NCBI GenBank assembly: GCA_963824215.1
Contig: CAWGOE010000004.1
Span: forward strand, 992,001-1,056,000
Source of the DNA: VRUE01 sp963824215
GTDB lineage: Bacteria; Actinomycetota; Thermoleophilia; Solirubrobacterales; 70-9
Length of the DNA stretch: 64,000 bases
Direction of reading: 5' to 3'
The position numbers and the translations under genes were made by a program. Below, piece after piece: positions 8,030-15,807 of this stretch. Below the pieces are notes generated by a model, which was given only the letters and a program-made list of their open reading frames with translations, was not told the DNA's origin and made no database searches. The number at the start of each line of letters is the position of its first letter. Position 1 is the stretch's first letter.

Positions 8030-8536
8030 ATGCCCGCGACGCAGCCCTCCACCAACGCCGGCGCGATAGCGCGCTCCTACTTCGAAGCGATTGCCCGGCA
8101 GGACCTGGAGGCGATGATGAGCTACTGGGAACCGGGCGGCACGGGCGAGATACACGGCCTGGTCTCGCTCACGGCGCCCGATACCTACCGGGCCTGGTTC
8201 GCCAACCTTTTCGCCGCTTTCCCCGACTTCCGCTTTGAGATCCTCGACGTCGTCGCCGAGGGCGAGCAGGCGGCAGTGCGCTGGCGTGCAACGGGCACCT
8301 TCAACGGCGCCACGCGCTTCGAGGGAATGGACCCCACCGGCGCCAAGGTCGACCTAACCGGCTGTGATCTCTTGACGATCCGCGACGGCAAGATCCAGCG
8401 CAACGATGCCTACATGAACGGCGCCCAGATGGCGCAGCAGCTCGGCGCGCTGCCTCCGGCCGGCTCGCTTCCAGAGCGCGGCATGCTCACGGCGCTGAAT
8501 CTGAAGACGCGATTGACGCGGGCGCTGCGCCGCTGA
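8030..8536 (+). CDS. SnoaL-like / NTF2-fold ester cyclase family protein
   Basis: 168-residue cytoplasmic protein with the cone-shaped NTF2 fold. Typical signs are the first helix AIARSYFEAIARQDLEAMMSYW, the central LFAAFPDFRFEILDVVAEGEQAAVRW, and DLLTIRDGKIQRNDAYMN near the end. Family members include polyketide cyclases, epoxide hydrolases and many proteins of unknown function that bind small hydrophobic ligands; the substrate cannot be read here. The extra C-terminal 25 residues are basic. A leaderless promoter precedes it and another precedes the next gene, so it is probably transcribed alone. Confidence 0.75.
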   Translation: MPATQPSTNAGAIARSYFEAIARQDLEAMMSYWEPGGTGEIHGLVSLTAPDTYRAWFANLFAAFPDFRFEILDVVAEGEQAAVRWRATGTFNGATRFEGMDPTGAKVDLTGCDLLTIRDGKIQRNDAYMNGAQMAQQLGALPPAGSLPERGMLTALNLKTRLTRALRR

Positions 8537-8552
8537 GCTCGACGCCGGTCCA

Positions 8553-8558
8553 TAGGAT
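8553..8558 (+). promoter_or_regulatory. -10 box TAGGAT, leaderless start
   Basis: TAGGAT is separated by 7 bases from the ATG of the SRPBCC-like gene, in the short space after the SnoaL-like gene. Confidence 0.55.
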
Positions 8559-8565
8559 CGGGCCG

Positions 8566-9024
8566 ATGCCAGCAAGCGAACAGCGTCTTCCCCATATCGA
8601 CGAGCACTCCACGGAGATCGCCACCAGCCCGGGAGCCGCGTGGGAGGCGCTCCTACGGGTGGTCGAGGGCTCGTTCGGCTCAACCACGACCGCACGGGTC
8701 GCCCGCCTGCTCGGTTGTGCGGACATAAGCGCATCCGGCCCCCGCCCACTCGCCACCGGCTCGGCCTTCCCCGGCTTTCATGTCGAATCAGCCGAGCGTC
8801 CGCATGAATTGGCGCTAGCCGGCAGCCATCGCTTCTCCAGCTACGCCCTGATCTTCCGCCTCGACGAGCTGGACAACCAGCACACCCGCCTCCGCGCCGA
8901 GACCCGCGCCCTCTTCCCCGGCTTCAAGGGAGCGATCTATCGCACTCTGGTAATCGGCACCCGCGCCCACATACTCGTAACCCGCCGCCTGCTCGGCGCC
9001 GTCAAGCGGCGCGCGGAGCGCTAA
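8566..9024 (+). CDS. SRPBCC/DUF2867-like ligand-binding protein
   Basis: 152-residue protein with an SRPBCC-like pattern: an N-terminal strand ending in TEIATSPGAAWEAL, a middle HELALAGSHRFSSYALIFRL, and a long C-terminal helix (GAIYRTLVIGTRAHILVTRRLLGAVKRRA). Members bind hydrophobic small molecules or act as uncharacterised lipid-handling proteins. No catalytic motif is visible. It is followed by toxin-antitoxin genes on the other strand. The start is fixed by a -10 box 7 bases upstream. Confidence 0.62.
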   Translation: MPASEQRLPHIDEHSTEIATSPGAAWEALLRVVEGSFGSTTTARVARLLGCADISASGPRPLATGSAFPGFHVESAERPHELALAGSHRFSSYALIFRLDELDNQHTRLRAETRALFPGFKGAIYRTLVIGTRAHILVTRRLLGAVKRRAER

Positions 9025-9047
9025 TTAGTAGCGATCGGATGCCGCTG

Positions 9048-9263
9048 CTAGCGAATGTCTTTGACTTCGCAGGGAAGACCCCTTACCCGGTCGACGATCT
9101 CCGGATCCCCGGTCATGAGAACAGCCCCGTCCTCCTCCGCGAGAGCGATAGCGAAGCAATCCGCCAGCGCGATGGGGTGCTCTGCCCTCAGACTCGCGAC
9201 TGCGCGCATCGCTGACACACCTGGTAGATCTTCGTTGATCTGCGAGCGCAAATCGGAAGACAA
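9048..9263 (-). pseudogene. VapC-type PIN domain fragment (C-terminal half)
   Basis: Only the last ~70 residues of a PIN-domain ribonuclease toxin remain: PIALADCFAIALAEEDGAVLMTGDPEIVDR matches the C-terminal acidic motifs (A-D-C-F-A and T-G-D-P-E). The N-terminal half with the first catalytic aspartate and the conserved glutamate is missing, and no cognate antitoxin frame lies upstream. It differs in sequence from the intact VapC next to it, so it is the relic of a separate module. Confidence 0.65.
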
Positions 9264-9323
9264 AGTTTGTCGGACGGAGAGTACGCGACGGGATCTGGTC
9301 GCAGACCACTACGGCAGCCGTCG

Positions 9324-9737
9324 TTAGTCGACTGAACCGGCTGGCACAACCCACTCACATGATTGCCCGGTCACGGCCGCGATTCGATCGAAATCGGCGT
9401 CATAGTGAAAGACGGTCAGGCCGCGCGACTCCGCGGCAGCGGCGATCAGAAGATCCGGCACCTTGCGGCCGCGCTGGTGCTTAGCTGCAAGCAGACGCTG
9501 GACCTGCCTGGCTCGCTGCACGTGATCGGCTGTCGTCTCCACGAGCTCGAAAACGCGAATGGCCTCCTCCAGGCGGTCCCACTCGGCTGCGCTGCGAGCT
9601 GAATAGCCGATCTCCAAATCGCTGATTCCGGCTCGCGCGAGCTCGCCACGCTCGGCTGGCGGTTCGATCGCGTCGCGAACAGCAGTGTGATGCAAACGCG
9701 TGAGAACGCTCGAGTCGAGCAGATGCGTTAGCGCCAT
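9324..9737 (-). CDS. vapC: VapC-like PIN-domain ribonuclease toxin
   Basis: 137-residue PIN-domain toxin; VapC enzymes are Mg-dependent ribonucleases that cut tRNA or rRNA and are held inactive by VapB. The four acidic positions are present: Asp8 in LLDSSV, Glu42 in DLEIGY, Asp95 in VPDLLIAAAAE and Asp113/Asp115 in HYDADFDRIA. The start codon overlaps the end of the antitoxin gene by 10 bases, the usual VapBC order. The longer open frame upstream belongs partly to a broken ppk2 gene, so the ATG at the antitoxin overlap is preferred. Confidence 0.85.
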   Translation of the reverse strand: MALTHLLDSSVLTRLHHTAVRDAIEPPAERGELARAGISDLEIGYSARSAAEWDRLEEAIRVFELVETTADHVQRARQVQRLLAAKHQRGRKVPDLLIAAAAESRGLTVFHYDADFDRIAAVTGQSCEWVVPAGSVD

Positions 9738-9922
9738 GCTTGCTCGCGAGCAGCGAGATCGGCGCCGGCGAGGAAATCGAGGCGCCGCTTCACCGCCCGC
9801 TGATGCTCGTCGCCAGCTTGGCGAAGCGCACGATTGACGGTCTCCTTGATCGTCTTGCTGCCTAGCTTTGCCCGTGCGGTCCGCAGGGCGTCCTCGTCTA
9901 TGTCCACCAGATGCTTGCTCAT
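9728..9922 (-). CDS. vapB: VapB-like antitoxin (ribbon-helix-helix type)
   Basis: 64-residue antitoxin. The N-terminal SKHLVDIDEDALRTARAKLG and KTIKETVNRALRQA form the strand-helix-helix DNA-binding part of the DUF2191-type VapB family; the C-terminal REQAWR tail should wrap the toxin. It is expected to repress its own promoter together with VapC. A TATACT box lies 9 bases before the chosen ATG, and an earlier in-frame ATG would sit upstream of that box, so the shorter form is preferred. Confidence 0.8.
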   Translation of the reverse strand: MSKHLVDIDEDALRTARAKLGSKTIKETVNRALRQAGDEHQRAVKRRLDFLAGADLAAREQAWR

Positions 9923-9931
9923 CCCCAAGGC

Positions 9932-9937
9932 AGTATA
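9932..9937 (-). promoter_or_regulatory. -10 box TATACT of vapBC
   Basis: TATACT reads toward vapB, ending 9 bases before its ATG. The surrounding AT-rich stretch (TATATAC, CATATATCC) contrasts with the high-GC flanks and may hold the antitoxin operator. Confidence 0.5.
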
Positions 9938-10011
9938 TACGCTGACTTCCTCCATATATCCACGGGCATCGCACTAACTCCAGGCGATCGAGAAAGGCCA
10001 ACGGTCGCACC

Positions 10012-10640
10012 TCAGTCGAGCTCGCACTCAGCCGGGCCGTGCGCTTGTCGTCGCCCTCGACCACGAACCACGGCGACTCCTTCGTGTCGGTGTGGGCGAG
10101 CATCTCGTCCTTCGCCTCGGCGTAGTCCACCCAGCGAGCACGCGCCTCGAGGTCGATCGGGCTGAGCTTCCAGCGCTTGGCGGGGTCCTTGAGGCGGGGC
10201 GTGGAAGCGGCGCTCCTGCTCCTCGTCGCTGCAGAAGCCCATCACCCGCTCGACGCCGGCGCGGTTGTACCAGCTGCGATCGAAGGGGACCATCTTGCCG
10301 GCAGCGGGAAGGTGCGCCACGTAACGCTGGAAGTACCACTGCGTCCGCTCGCGGTCGCTCGGCATGCCGAGCGCAACGGTACGGACGACTCGTGGGTTGG
10401 TGCGGGCGGTGATCCGCTTAATCACGCCGCCCTTGCCCGCGGTATTGCGACCCTCGAAGAGGACGACGATCTTCAAGCCCCCCTGGACGATCCACTCCTG
10501 CGGGCGCGGAGAGCTCTTCATCGCGCTCCAGAAGCCGCACTCCGCGGCGCAGCGCTCGTGCTTCGGAAACGGTGGCCAGCTCTCCCCTCCTTCGTCGCGG
10601 TCGCCTGATGATCGCGCATTTCGGCCGGCCGGTGCGCGAA
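10012..10640 (-). pseudogene. Polyphosphate kinase 2 (ppk2) pseudogene
   Basis: Fragments of PPK2, which transfers phosphate between polyphosphate and nucleotides. The Walker A region VVLFEGRNTAGKGG, the lid motif SWYNRAGVERVMGF and the C-terminal YAEAKDEMLAHTDTKESPW are clear. Damage is threefold. A block of roughly 35-40 residues is missing where MGFCSDEE runs directly into the later SDEEQERRF motif. A 1-base insertion in a short C run after ERRFHA throws the frame, and the other frame continues correctly with LKDPAKRWKLSPIDLEARA. Both ends are also degraded. It lies directly upstream of vapBC, which may have inserted at its 3' end. Confidence 0.8.
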
Positions 10641-10704
10641 ATCCTCGGGCGACATTTCGGTGCGACCACGTTGCGTCTTTCACGGTGGTGATCTGGACTG
10701 TGGC

Positions 10705-11862
10705 TCAGCCACAGATTGTGCGCCGATTCGCAGCCGTGCTATCGCACGACGCGACCGCGCGGGCAACCGCACGCGCGTCGAACCGCATCAGGCGAAGCTG
10801 GCCGGAAAGCTCAGCGCGAAAGCCGGTGAAGAAGAGGCCCGGCGCGGCCGGGTGCTGGCGTCGGCCGTGCACGAGCGGCATCCCCCGCTCATCTAGCACG
10901 TCCAAGTGGCCGACGAGCGGCTCAAGCCCGCGCCGGTAGCCGGTCGCTGCGATGACAACGTCGGGGTCGGCGCGCGAGCCGTCGGCGAGCAGCACATCGC
11001 CGCCATCGAACCCCTCGACAGCGGTGATGATCTCAATGCGTCCTGCCTTGACCGAGGCCACAAAGCCAGCGTCATAGGCCGGCGCCTGCTGCGTCGTGGC
11101 CGACTGCGTCGCGAGGCCAACCGGCGGCCGGGTCAAGCCGTAGGGCGAGAGGTTCCCACGGATGGTTCGCTCCACCCCCCAGGCGATCTCGTCGGCAACG
11201 CGCAACGGCAGATGATGGAGGACAACACCAGGGGCGTTGACCGAGACGCCCAGCCACTTACGGCGGATGATGTGGGGCGGGGTGCGGCAAGCGACCCGGA
11301 CGCGGGCCGCCCCGCCCTCAGCAAGCAAGTGGGCCACCTCCGACCCGGTTACGCCCGGCCCGACTACCAGCACGTCCTTGCCCCGGAAAGGATCGGGGTT
11401 GCTGTACGCGGAGGCGTGGATCAGCTCACCGCTGAAGCTCTCGCGCCCAGGCCAGTCGGGCATGTAGGGGTCGTGGTCAAAGCCGGTGGCGACCACGATG
11501 GCCCGCGCCTCCAGTGAGCCACCGGTCGTCTGGATTTGCCAGCCGCCGCCAAGGCGATCAATTCGCTTGATCTCCGTACCGAAGCGCACATTGAGGCGGT
11601 GGTGAGCGGTGTAGTCCTCCAAGTATTGAATCCATTTGTCGCGGGAGGGGTACTCGCCATAGCGTCGGCGCGTCGCGCGATAGCCCGGCTGCGTGGACAT
11701 CCAACCCGGCGTATTGAGACGCAAGGCCGCATAGCGAGATCGCCAACTCGCCGCGACCTGATCCGAGCGCTCGATGACGAGTGCGTCAACTCCTCTCCGG
11801 CCCAACATCGCGCCCGCAGCGAGCCCCGCCGCCCCTGCTCCGCAAACAATCGCACCCCGCAT
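10705..11862 (-). CDS. Flavin-containing monooxygenase / CzcO-like flavoprotein
   Basis: 385-residue FAD/NADPH enzyme. GAGAAGLAAG near the N terminus is the FAD Rossmann motif, VVGPGVTGSEVAHLL near the middle binds NADPH, and VVIAATGYRRGLEPL is the C-terminal ATG motif of the family. Such proteins oxidise amines, sulfides or ketones (Baeyer-Villiger). It is transcribed divergently from a TetR gene, with a perfect inverted repeat between them, so it is probably the repressor's target together with the hydrolase-glycosyltransferase gene. A GTG further upstream is possible, but a TAGGGT box 7 bases before this ATG fixes the start. Confidence 0.85.
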   Translation of the reverse strand: MRGAIVCGAGAAGLAAGAMLGRRGVDALVIERSDQVAASWRSRYAALRLNTPGWMSTQPGYRATRRRYGEYPSRDKWIQYLEDYTAHHRLNVRFGTEIKRIDRLGGGWQIQTTGGSLEARAIVVATGFDHDPYMPDWPGRESFSGELIHASAYSNPDPFRGKDVLVVGPGVTGSEVAHLLAEGGAARVRVACRTPPHIIRRKWLGVSVNAPGVVLHHLPLRVADEIAWGVERTIRGNLSPYGLTRPPVGLATQSATTQQAPAYDAGFVASVKAGRIEIITAVEGFDGGDVLLADGSRADPDVVIAATGYRRGLEPLVGHLDVLDERGMPLVHGRRQHPAAPGLFFTGFRAELSGQLRLMRFDARAVARAVASCDSTAANRRTICG

Positions 11863-11869
11863 ACACGCG

Positions 11870-11875
11870 ACCCTA
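11870..11875 (-). promoter_or_regulatory. -10 box TAGGGT of the flavin monooxygenase gene
   Basis: TAGGGT ends 7 bases before the ATG (leaderless). A palindrome CTAGCGCTAG at 11889-11898 covers the expected -35 position and could be an operator. Confidence 0.6.
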
Positions 11876-11951
11876 CTACCAGGAGGCACTAGCGCTAGCC
11901 ACTTGTAACGCGGGGTTGCAAAGGCAAGCGCTGGATGCTTAGATAGTCGCC

Positions 11952-11967
11952 TTAGTCAAATGACTAA
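11952..11967 (+). promoter_or_regulatory. TetR-type operator palindrome over the start codon
   Basis: TTAGTCA-AA-TGACTAA is a perfect 7-bp inverted repeat with a 2-base centre; the ATG of the TetR gene lies inside it. Form and position suggest an autoregulatory TetR operator. Confidence 0.65.
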
Positions 11968-12592
11968 CCAACTTATCCCAGAGGAGAGCGGAGTTGCGGG
12001 CGACCGTTCGATCAGAGAGGTCAACGTCGCGGCGTTCCTCGACGCCGCGGAGCGGCTCTTGGTCAGAGAGGGAGCGGCGGGGATCTCGACCCGACAGCTA
12101 GCCCGGGAGGCCGGGCAGAACCATGGCCTCGTCCACTACTACTTCGGCTCGGTCGACGAGCTGCTGCTGCAGACCCTGGAGCGATTCACCGGCCGTGTTC
12201 TCGAGCGCCAGCGATCGATGTACGCGACAGAGGCCCCGTTCGCCGAGAAGTGGCGCACCGCAGTCGCCTACATCGAGGAGGACCTGGCGTCGGGTTACCC
12301 GAAGGTCTGGGCGGAGCTGGAGGCGCTCGCCTGGCACAAGCCCGAGCTGTGCGAGCGGCTGAACGGCGTCAGCGAGAAATGGCGCTCATTGCTTCGCGAT
12401 GCCCTGGCCGAGGCAATCGAGGAGTACGGCCTCGACCCCGTCCGCTTCTCGGCGGAGTCCTGGGCGGCGCTGGTGATGCAGTTCAACAAGGGCCTGCTGT
12501 ACGAGCGCCTGCTCGGCTTCGACCGCGGTCACGCCGAGATGCTCGCCTCGATCGACGCCTGGCTTACTTCACTGGAGGAGGGGAAGGAGTGA
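11960..12592 (+). CDS. TetR/AcrR-family transcriptional regulator
   Basis: 210-residue repressor-type protein. The N-terminal helix-turn-helix reads FLDAAERLLVREGAAGISTRQLAREAGQNHGLVHYYFGSVDELL (residues about 25-70), including the typical VHYYFGS end of the DNA-recognition helix. The rest is the helical ligand-binding domain. The gene sits between a divergent flavin monooxygenase and a downstream alpha/beta-hydrolase/glycosyltransferase whose GTG overlaps its stop (GTGA), so it likely controls both and itself. The inducer is unknown, probably a small hydrophobic compound handled by these enzymes. Confidence 0.88.
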   Translation: MTNQLIPEESGVAGDRSIREVNVAAFLDAAERLLVREGAAGISTRQLAREAGQNHGLVHYYFGSVDELLLQTLERFTGRVLERQRSMYATEAPFAEKWRTAVAYIEEDLASGYPKVWAELEALAWHKPELCERLNGVSEKWRSLLRDALAEAIEEYGLDPVRFSAESWAALVMQFNKGLLYERLLGFDRGHAEMLASIDAWLTSLEEGKE

Positions 12593-14772
12593 GGGCGAGT
12601 GTCCCAATCGCGCCAAGCGTGGAGCCGGCCGGCCGTGAGGACGAGCAGAGCCGGGCCCGCTATCCCGACAGCGAGGGTTTCGTCGAGCGCGACGGGATGA
12701 ACCTCTTCTACGAGGTGTACGGCGAGGGAGAGGAAACCCTTTTCCTGCTCCCCACGTGGTCGCTGGTCCATTCGCGGTTCTGGAAGATGCAGATCCCCTA
12801 CTTCGCCCGTCACTTCCGGGTTCTGACGATGGATGGCCTCGGCAACGGCCGCTCCGACCGCTGCCGCGATCCGCGGCGCTACGGAGCTGAGGAGTTCGCG
12901 CGCGACTGCCTGGCCGTGATGGACGCGACCGACACCGACCGGGCGGTGACGGCCTCCTGGTCGCGGGGCGCTCAGTACCAACTGGAGATGTCGCGCCTTG
13001 CCCCCGAGCGCTTTGCGGGCGCTGCCTTCATCGGCCCGATGTTCCCGTACACGCCGTCCCACTGGTCAATCCTGGCCAGCCCAAGGACCCTGCCCATGTT
13101 CCGCAGCCCGGCGCCGGCCTATCGCTGGTGGGCCCGTATGAACGCCAACCACTGGCGCCAGGACTACCCAGCATTCGCCGAGTGGTTCATCTCGCGGTGC
13201 TTGCCGGAGCCACACTCGACCAAGGGCATCGAGGACGGGGTCGGGTGGGCGCTCGACACCGATCCCGAGACGTTGATCGCCACCGCGGAAGGAGGAGTGC
13301 ATCATCGTCGTCGCGTGCTGCGCGGCCTGGCCAAGGACATCGACTGCCCGGTCCTGGTCATCCACGGCGACCGCGACAAGATCACGCCTTACCGCGACGG
13401 CCGGGCTCTGGCTCGTCTCAGCGACGGACAGCTCGAGCGGGTTCGCGACGCCGGCCATTTCCCCCACGCTCGCAAGCCCGTCCAGGTGAACCTCGCGTTG
13501 CGTGACTTCTCGGAGAACGCGTTCGGGCGCCGCCGCCCTCGTCGCGACGCCAACGTCTACCGCCGGGACGACCGCCCCCGCGCCCTCTACGTCTCTTCGC
13601 CGATCGGGCTCGGCCACGCGCAGCGCGACATCGCGATCGCCCGTGAGATGCGCCGCCTCAATCCCGACCTGCAGATCGACTGGCTCGCCCAGGACCCGGT
13701 CACGCGGGTGCTCGAAGGCGAGGGGGAGAGCATCCATCCCGCCAGCGCCCATCTGGCCAACGAGTCCCGGCACATCGAGTCAGAGTCCGCCGAGCACGAC
13801 CTGCACTGCTTCCAGGCGCTGCGCAGCATGGACGAGATCCTCGCCGCCAACTTCATGCTCTTCCACGACGTCGTGCGCGACGAGCGTTACGACCTCTGGA
13901 TCGGAGACGAGGCCTGGGAGCTCGATTACTACCTGCATGAGAACCCAGGTGAGAAGCGGGTCCCGTTCGCGTGGCTGACCGACTTCGTCGGCTTTCTGCC
14001 AATGGACGAGAGGAATGAGCGCGAAGGCTTCCTGACCGCCGACTACAACGCCGACATGGTCGACCACGTCGCCGAGCACCCCGAGGTTCGGGACATGGCG
14101 TTGTTCGTGGGCAACCCCGACGACATCGTCCCGGAGCGACTCGGACCGCAGCTGCCGGCGATCCGCGACTGGACCGAGCGTCACTTCGACTTCACCGGCT
14201 ATGTGACCGGGTTCGACCCCGCCGACCTCGGCGATCGCACCAGGCTGCGTGCCGAGCTGGACTACGGCGACGACGAGCGAGTCTGCATCGTCACCGTCGG
14301 CGGCTCGGGCGTCGGGGCTGACCTGCTGCGAAGAGTGATCGCCTCCTTTCCCGCAGCCAAGGAGAGGATCCCCGACCTGCGCATGATCGTCGTCGCGGGG
14401 CCGCGCATCGACCCCGCCTCGCTTCCCTCGCATGCCGGTCTCGAGGTCGTCCCCTATGTGCACAACCTCTACCGCCACCTGGCGGCCTGTGACCTGGCGG
14501 TCGTCCAAGGCGGCCTCACGACGGCGATGGAGCTGACCGCGCAGAAGCGGCCGTTCCTCTACTTCCCGCTGCGCCATCACTTCGAGCAGAACTTCCACGT
14601 CCGCCATCGGCTCGAACGCTACGGAGCCGGTCGTCGCATGGATTTCGATGACTCCCCGCCAGAGCGGATCGCGGCGGCGATCGCCGAGGAGATCGGCCGT
14701 GAGGTCGAATACCGAGATGTCGAGGTCGACGGCGCCGCCCGTGCCGCCCGACACCTCGTGGAGCTGCTCTAG
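12589..14772 (+). CDS. Fusion protein: alpha/beta hydrolase + GT1/MurG-like glycosyltransferase
   Basis: 727-residue two-domain protein. Residues about 30-300 are an alpha/beta hydrolase: TASWSRGAQ holds the nucleophile serine (first glycine of GxSxG replaced), VIHGDRDKITPY the acid, and DAGHFPHARKP the histidine. From about 320 onward, ALYVSSPIGLGHAQRDIAIAREM starts a GT-B glycosyltransferase. It continues with IVTVGGSGVGADLL and ends with VPYVHNLYRHLAACDLAVVQGGLTTAMELTAQKRP, the nucleotide-sugar-binding part of UGT/MurG enzymes. The two domains share one open frame with no stop. The GTG start overlaps the TetR stop (GTGA). A protein that both hydrolyses and glycosylates, or removes an ester and adds a sugar to the same molecule, is a reasonable guess. 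Confidence 0.83.
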   Translation: MRASVPIAPSVEPAGREDEQSRARYPDSEGFVERDGMNLFYEVYGEGEETLFLLPTWSLVHSRFWKMQIPYFARHFRVLTMDGLGNGRSDRCRDPRRYGAEEFARDCLAVMDATDTDRAVTASWSRGAQYQLEMSRLAPERFAGAAFIGPMFPYTPSHWSILASPRTLPMFRSPAPAYRWWARMNANHWRQDYPAFAEWFISRCLPEPHSTKGIEDGVGWALDTDPETLIATAEGGVHHRRRVLRGLAKDIDCPVLVIHGDRDKITPYRDGRALARLSDGQLERVRDAGHFPHARKPVQVNLALRDFSENAFGRRRPRRDANVYRRDDRPRALYVSSPIGLGHAQRDIAIAREMRRLNPDLQIDWLAQDPVTRVLEGEGESIHPASAHLANESRHIESESAEHDLHCFQALRSMDEILAANFMLFHDVVRDERYDLWIGDEAWELDYYLHENPGEKRVPFAWLTDFVGFLPMDERNEREGFLTADYNADMVDHVAEHPEVRDMALFVGNPDDIVPERLGPQLPAIRDWTERHFDFTGYVTGFDPADLGDRTRLRAELDYGDDERVCIVTVGGSGVGADLLRRVIASFPAAKERIPDLRMIVVAGPRIDPASLPSHAGLEVVPYVHNLYRHLAACDLAVVQGGLTTAMELTAQKRPFLYFPLRHHFEQNFHVRHRLERYGAGRRMDFDDSPPERIAAAIAEEIGREVEYRDVEVDGAARAARHLVELL

Positions 14773-14849
14773 CTTCAAATTGTCGTGTTCGGCCGTGCCT
14801 TCTTGCCCAATCGCGCTGAAACAGAATTCACAGCACGGCGACAACACGT

Positions 14850-14958
14850 CGGCAACAGCAAGGGCGTCTCCTCGAGTCGCACGAGCGCTGCCGACCTCGC
14901 GTCGTGCCTGACACCTGTTGCCGAAAACGAGGTTCATGGCCTCATCACGGACCGAGTT
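14850..14958 (+). repeat. Diverged copy of the sequence next to tRNA-Glu
   Basis: This segment aligns by eye with 39314-39434: both start CGGCAAC-GCAAG, share CGCTGCCG, GCCGAAAA and TCATGGCC in the same order, and run directly into the 57-bp perfect repeat. It looks like an old duplication of the flank of an attachment site, perhaps the decayed 3' end of an integrase gene. Confidence 0.55.
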
Positions 14959-15015
14959 GGCTTGCCAGAGCCATACCGCTACGGGGATTCGAACCCCGGT
15001 TTCCGGACTGAGAAT
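14959..15015 (-). repeat. 57-bp attachment-site-like copy of the tRNA-Glu 3' part
   Basis: Identical to 39435-39491, which spans the 3' half of the anticodon arm, the T arm and the acceptor end of tRNA-Glu(CTC) plus 15 bases beyond it. The 5' half of the tRNA is absent, so this is not a tRNA gene. Such partial 3' copies are left by site-specific integration into tRNA genes. Confidence 0.8.
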
Positions 15016-15145
15016 TGGCTCTAAGAAGCCATTTGCGCTCGATCTAGTTCTGCCAGTCCAAGGAGTTCGATTCTGTTCGGCTGAGCTCGGTGGAATCGGG
15101 GGCAAATTCCGGGACAAAGTTTTCCGCTCCGATAGCAGCACGCGC

Positions 15146-15151
15146 TACGGT
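15146..15151 (+). promoter_or_regulatory. -10 box TACGGT before the HicA-like module
   Basis: TACGGT ends 5 bases before the ATG of a 25-codon frame that leads into the HicA-like gene. Confidence 0.4.
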
Positions 15152-15156
15152 TGCCC

Positions 15157-15234
15157 ATGGCCGCATCGGTTGATTTCACGATCTCCTTCGACAGCCCCGA
15201 CGAGGAGCATCTGCGGTTTACTGCAGCAGGGTGA
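15157..15234 (+). CDS. Short 25-residue open frame upstream of the HicA-like gene
   Basis: Starts MAASVDFTISFDSPDEEHL and ends with a stop that overlaps the GTG of the HicA-like gene (GTGA), so translation may be coupled. It is too short for a HicB antitoxin (usually 70 residues or more); it could be a leader peptide, a cut-down antitoxin, or chance. A -10 box precedes it. Confidence 0.4.
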   Translation: MAASVDFTISFDSPDEEHLRFTAAG

Positions 15235-15542
15235 AGCGCCGCGATCTCGAACGCCACCTCCGAGCCAACGGCTGTCGCGAGATAGGTGGATCGAAGCACG
15301 CGAAGTGGCGCGGTTCGCTGAATCAGGTCTCCGCCTTGCCACGGACACAAAAAGACATCGGGCCGGGCCTAGTTCGGGCAATCTGCCGTCAACTCGGCGT
15401 TCCGGCACCTCCCAACCCAGCTGAATCAAAAGGTACAGCGGCGCCGACGACTATCGGTCTCGTCCCACTTGTCGCCCCCAAACCAGAAGACGAAGGGTAT
15501 GCCCTCGCGCATAGCGAGCCTAAGGTCGACGTGGGATCCTGA
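15231..15542 (+). CDS. HicA-like mRNA interferase toxin
   Basis: 103-residue protein whose first ~65 residues match the dsRBD-like HicA fold: MKRRDLERHLRANGCREIGGSKH, with the catalytic-type histidine after Gly-Gly-Ser, then VSALPRTQKDIGPGLVRAICRQLG. HicA toxins cleave mRNA and are normally paired with a HicB antitoxin, but no HicB is seen on either side. The C-terminal ~35 residues (rich in Pro, Ala and Glu) are not part of the family and may be read-through from a decayed end. It lies inside a 1.2-kb segment bounded by two tRNA-Glu-derived repeats. Confidence 0.68.
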   Translation: MKRRDLERHLRANGCREIGGSKHAKWRGSLNQVSALPRTQKDIGPGLVRAICRQLGVPAPPNPAESKGTAAPTTIGLVPLVAPKPEDEGYALAHSEPKVDVGS

Positions 15543-15807
15543 ACCGGATGGCGGCAGGCGAAGGATCGACTAAGCCAGCCGGACTCACTGCCCGGGCCTT
15601 GAAGACATGCCAACCGGGCCTCAAATTGCGAAAGCGAACGTTCGGCCTACATGGCCTATATCGACGAGAGTCCAACTTGCATAGGAATCTGACGTCCGGT
15701 TCGCTCGAGGAGACAGCTAGTACCCCTGCCAGACAGAAGACGAACCCTACAGCGCGGATCGGGCAGGCTCGATTTCGCTTGGTCGTCGTGCGGGTCGCTG
15801 AATCGAA
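15543..15807. other. Intergenic stretch, nothing recognised
   Basis: Frames crossing this stretch have no recognisable domain and an amino-acid make-up typical of non-coding high-GC DNA. Confidence 0.4.

Noticed and set aside
14959..15015. tRNA-like sequences at 14959 and 16208 as tRNA genes
   Set aside because: They contain only the T arm, acceptor 3' side and part of the anticodon arm; the D arm and 5' acceptor are absent. They are attachment-type copies.
13780..15141. 453-codon minus-strand frame opposite the glycosyltransferase half of the fusion
   Set aside because: Low-complexity, no domain, and it crosses the tRNA-derived repeat.
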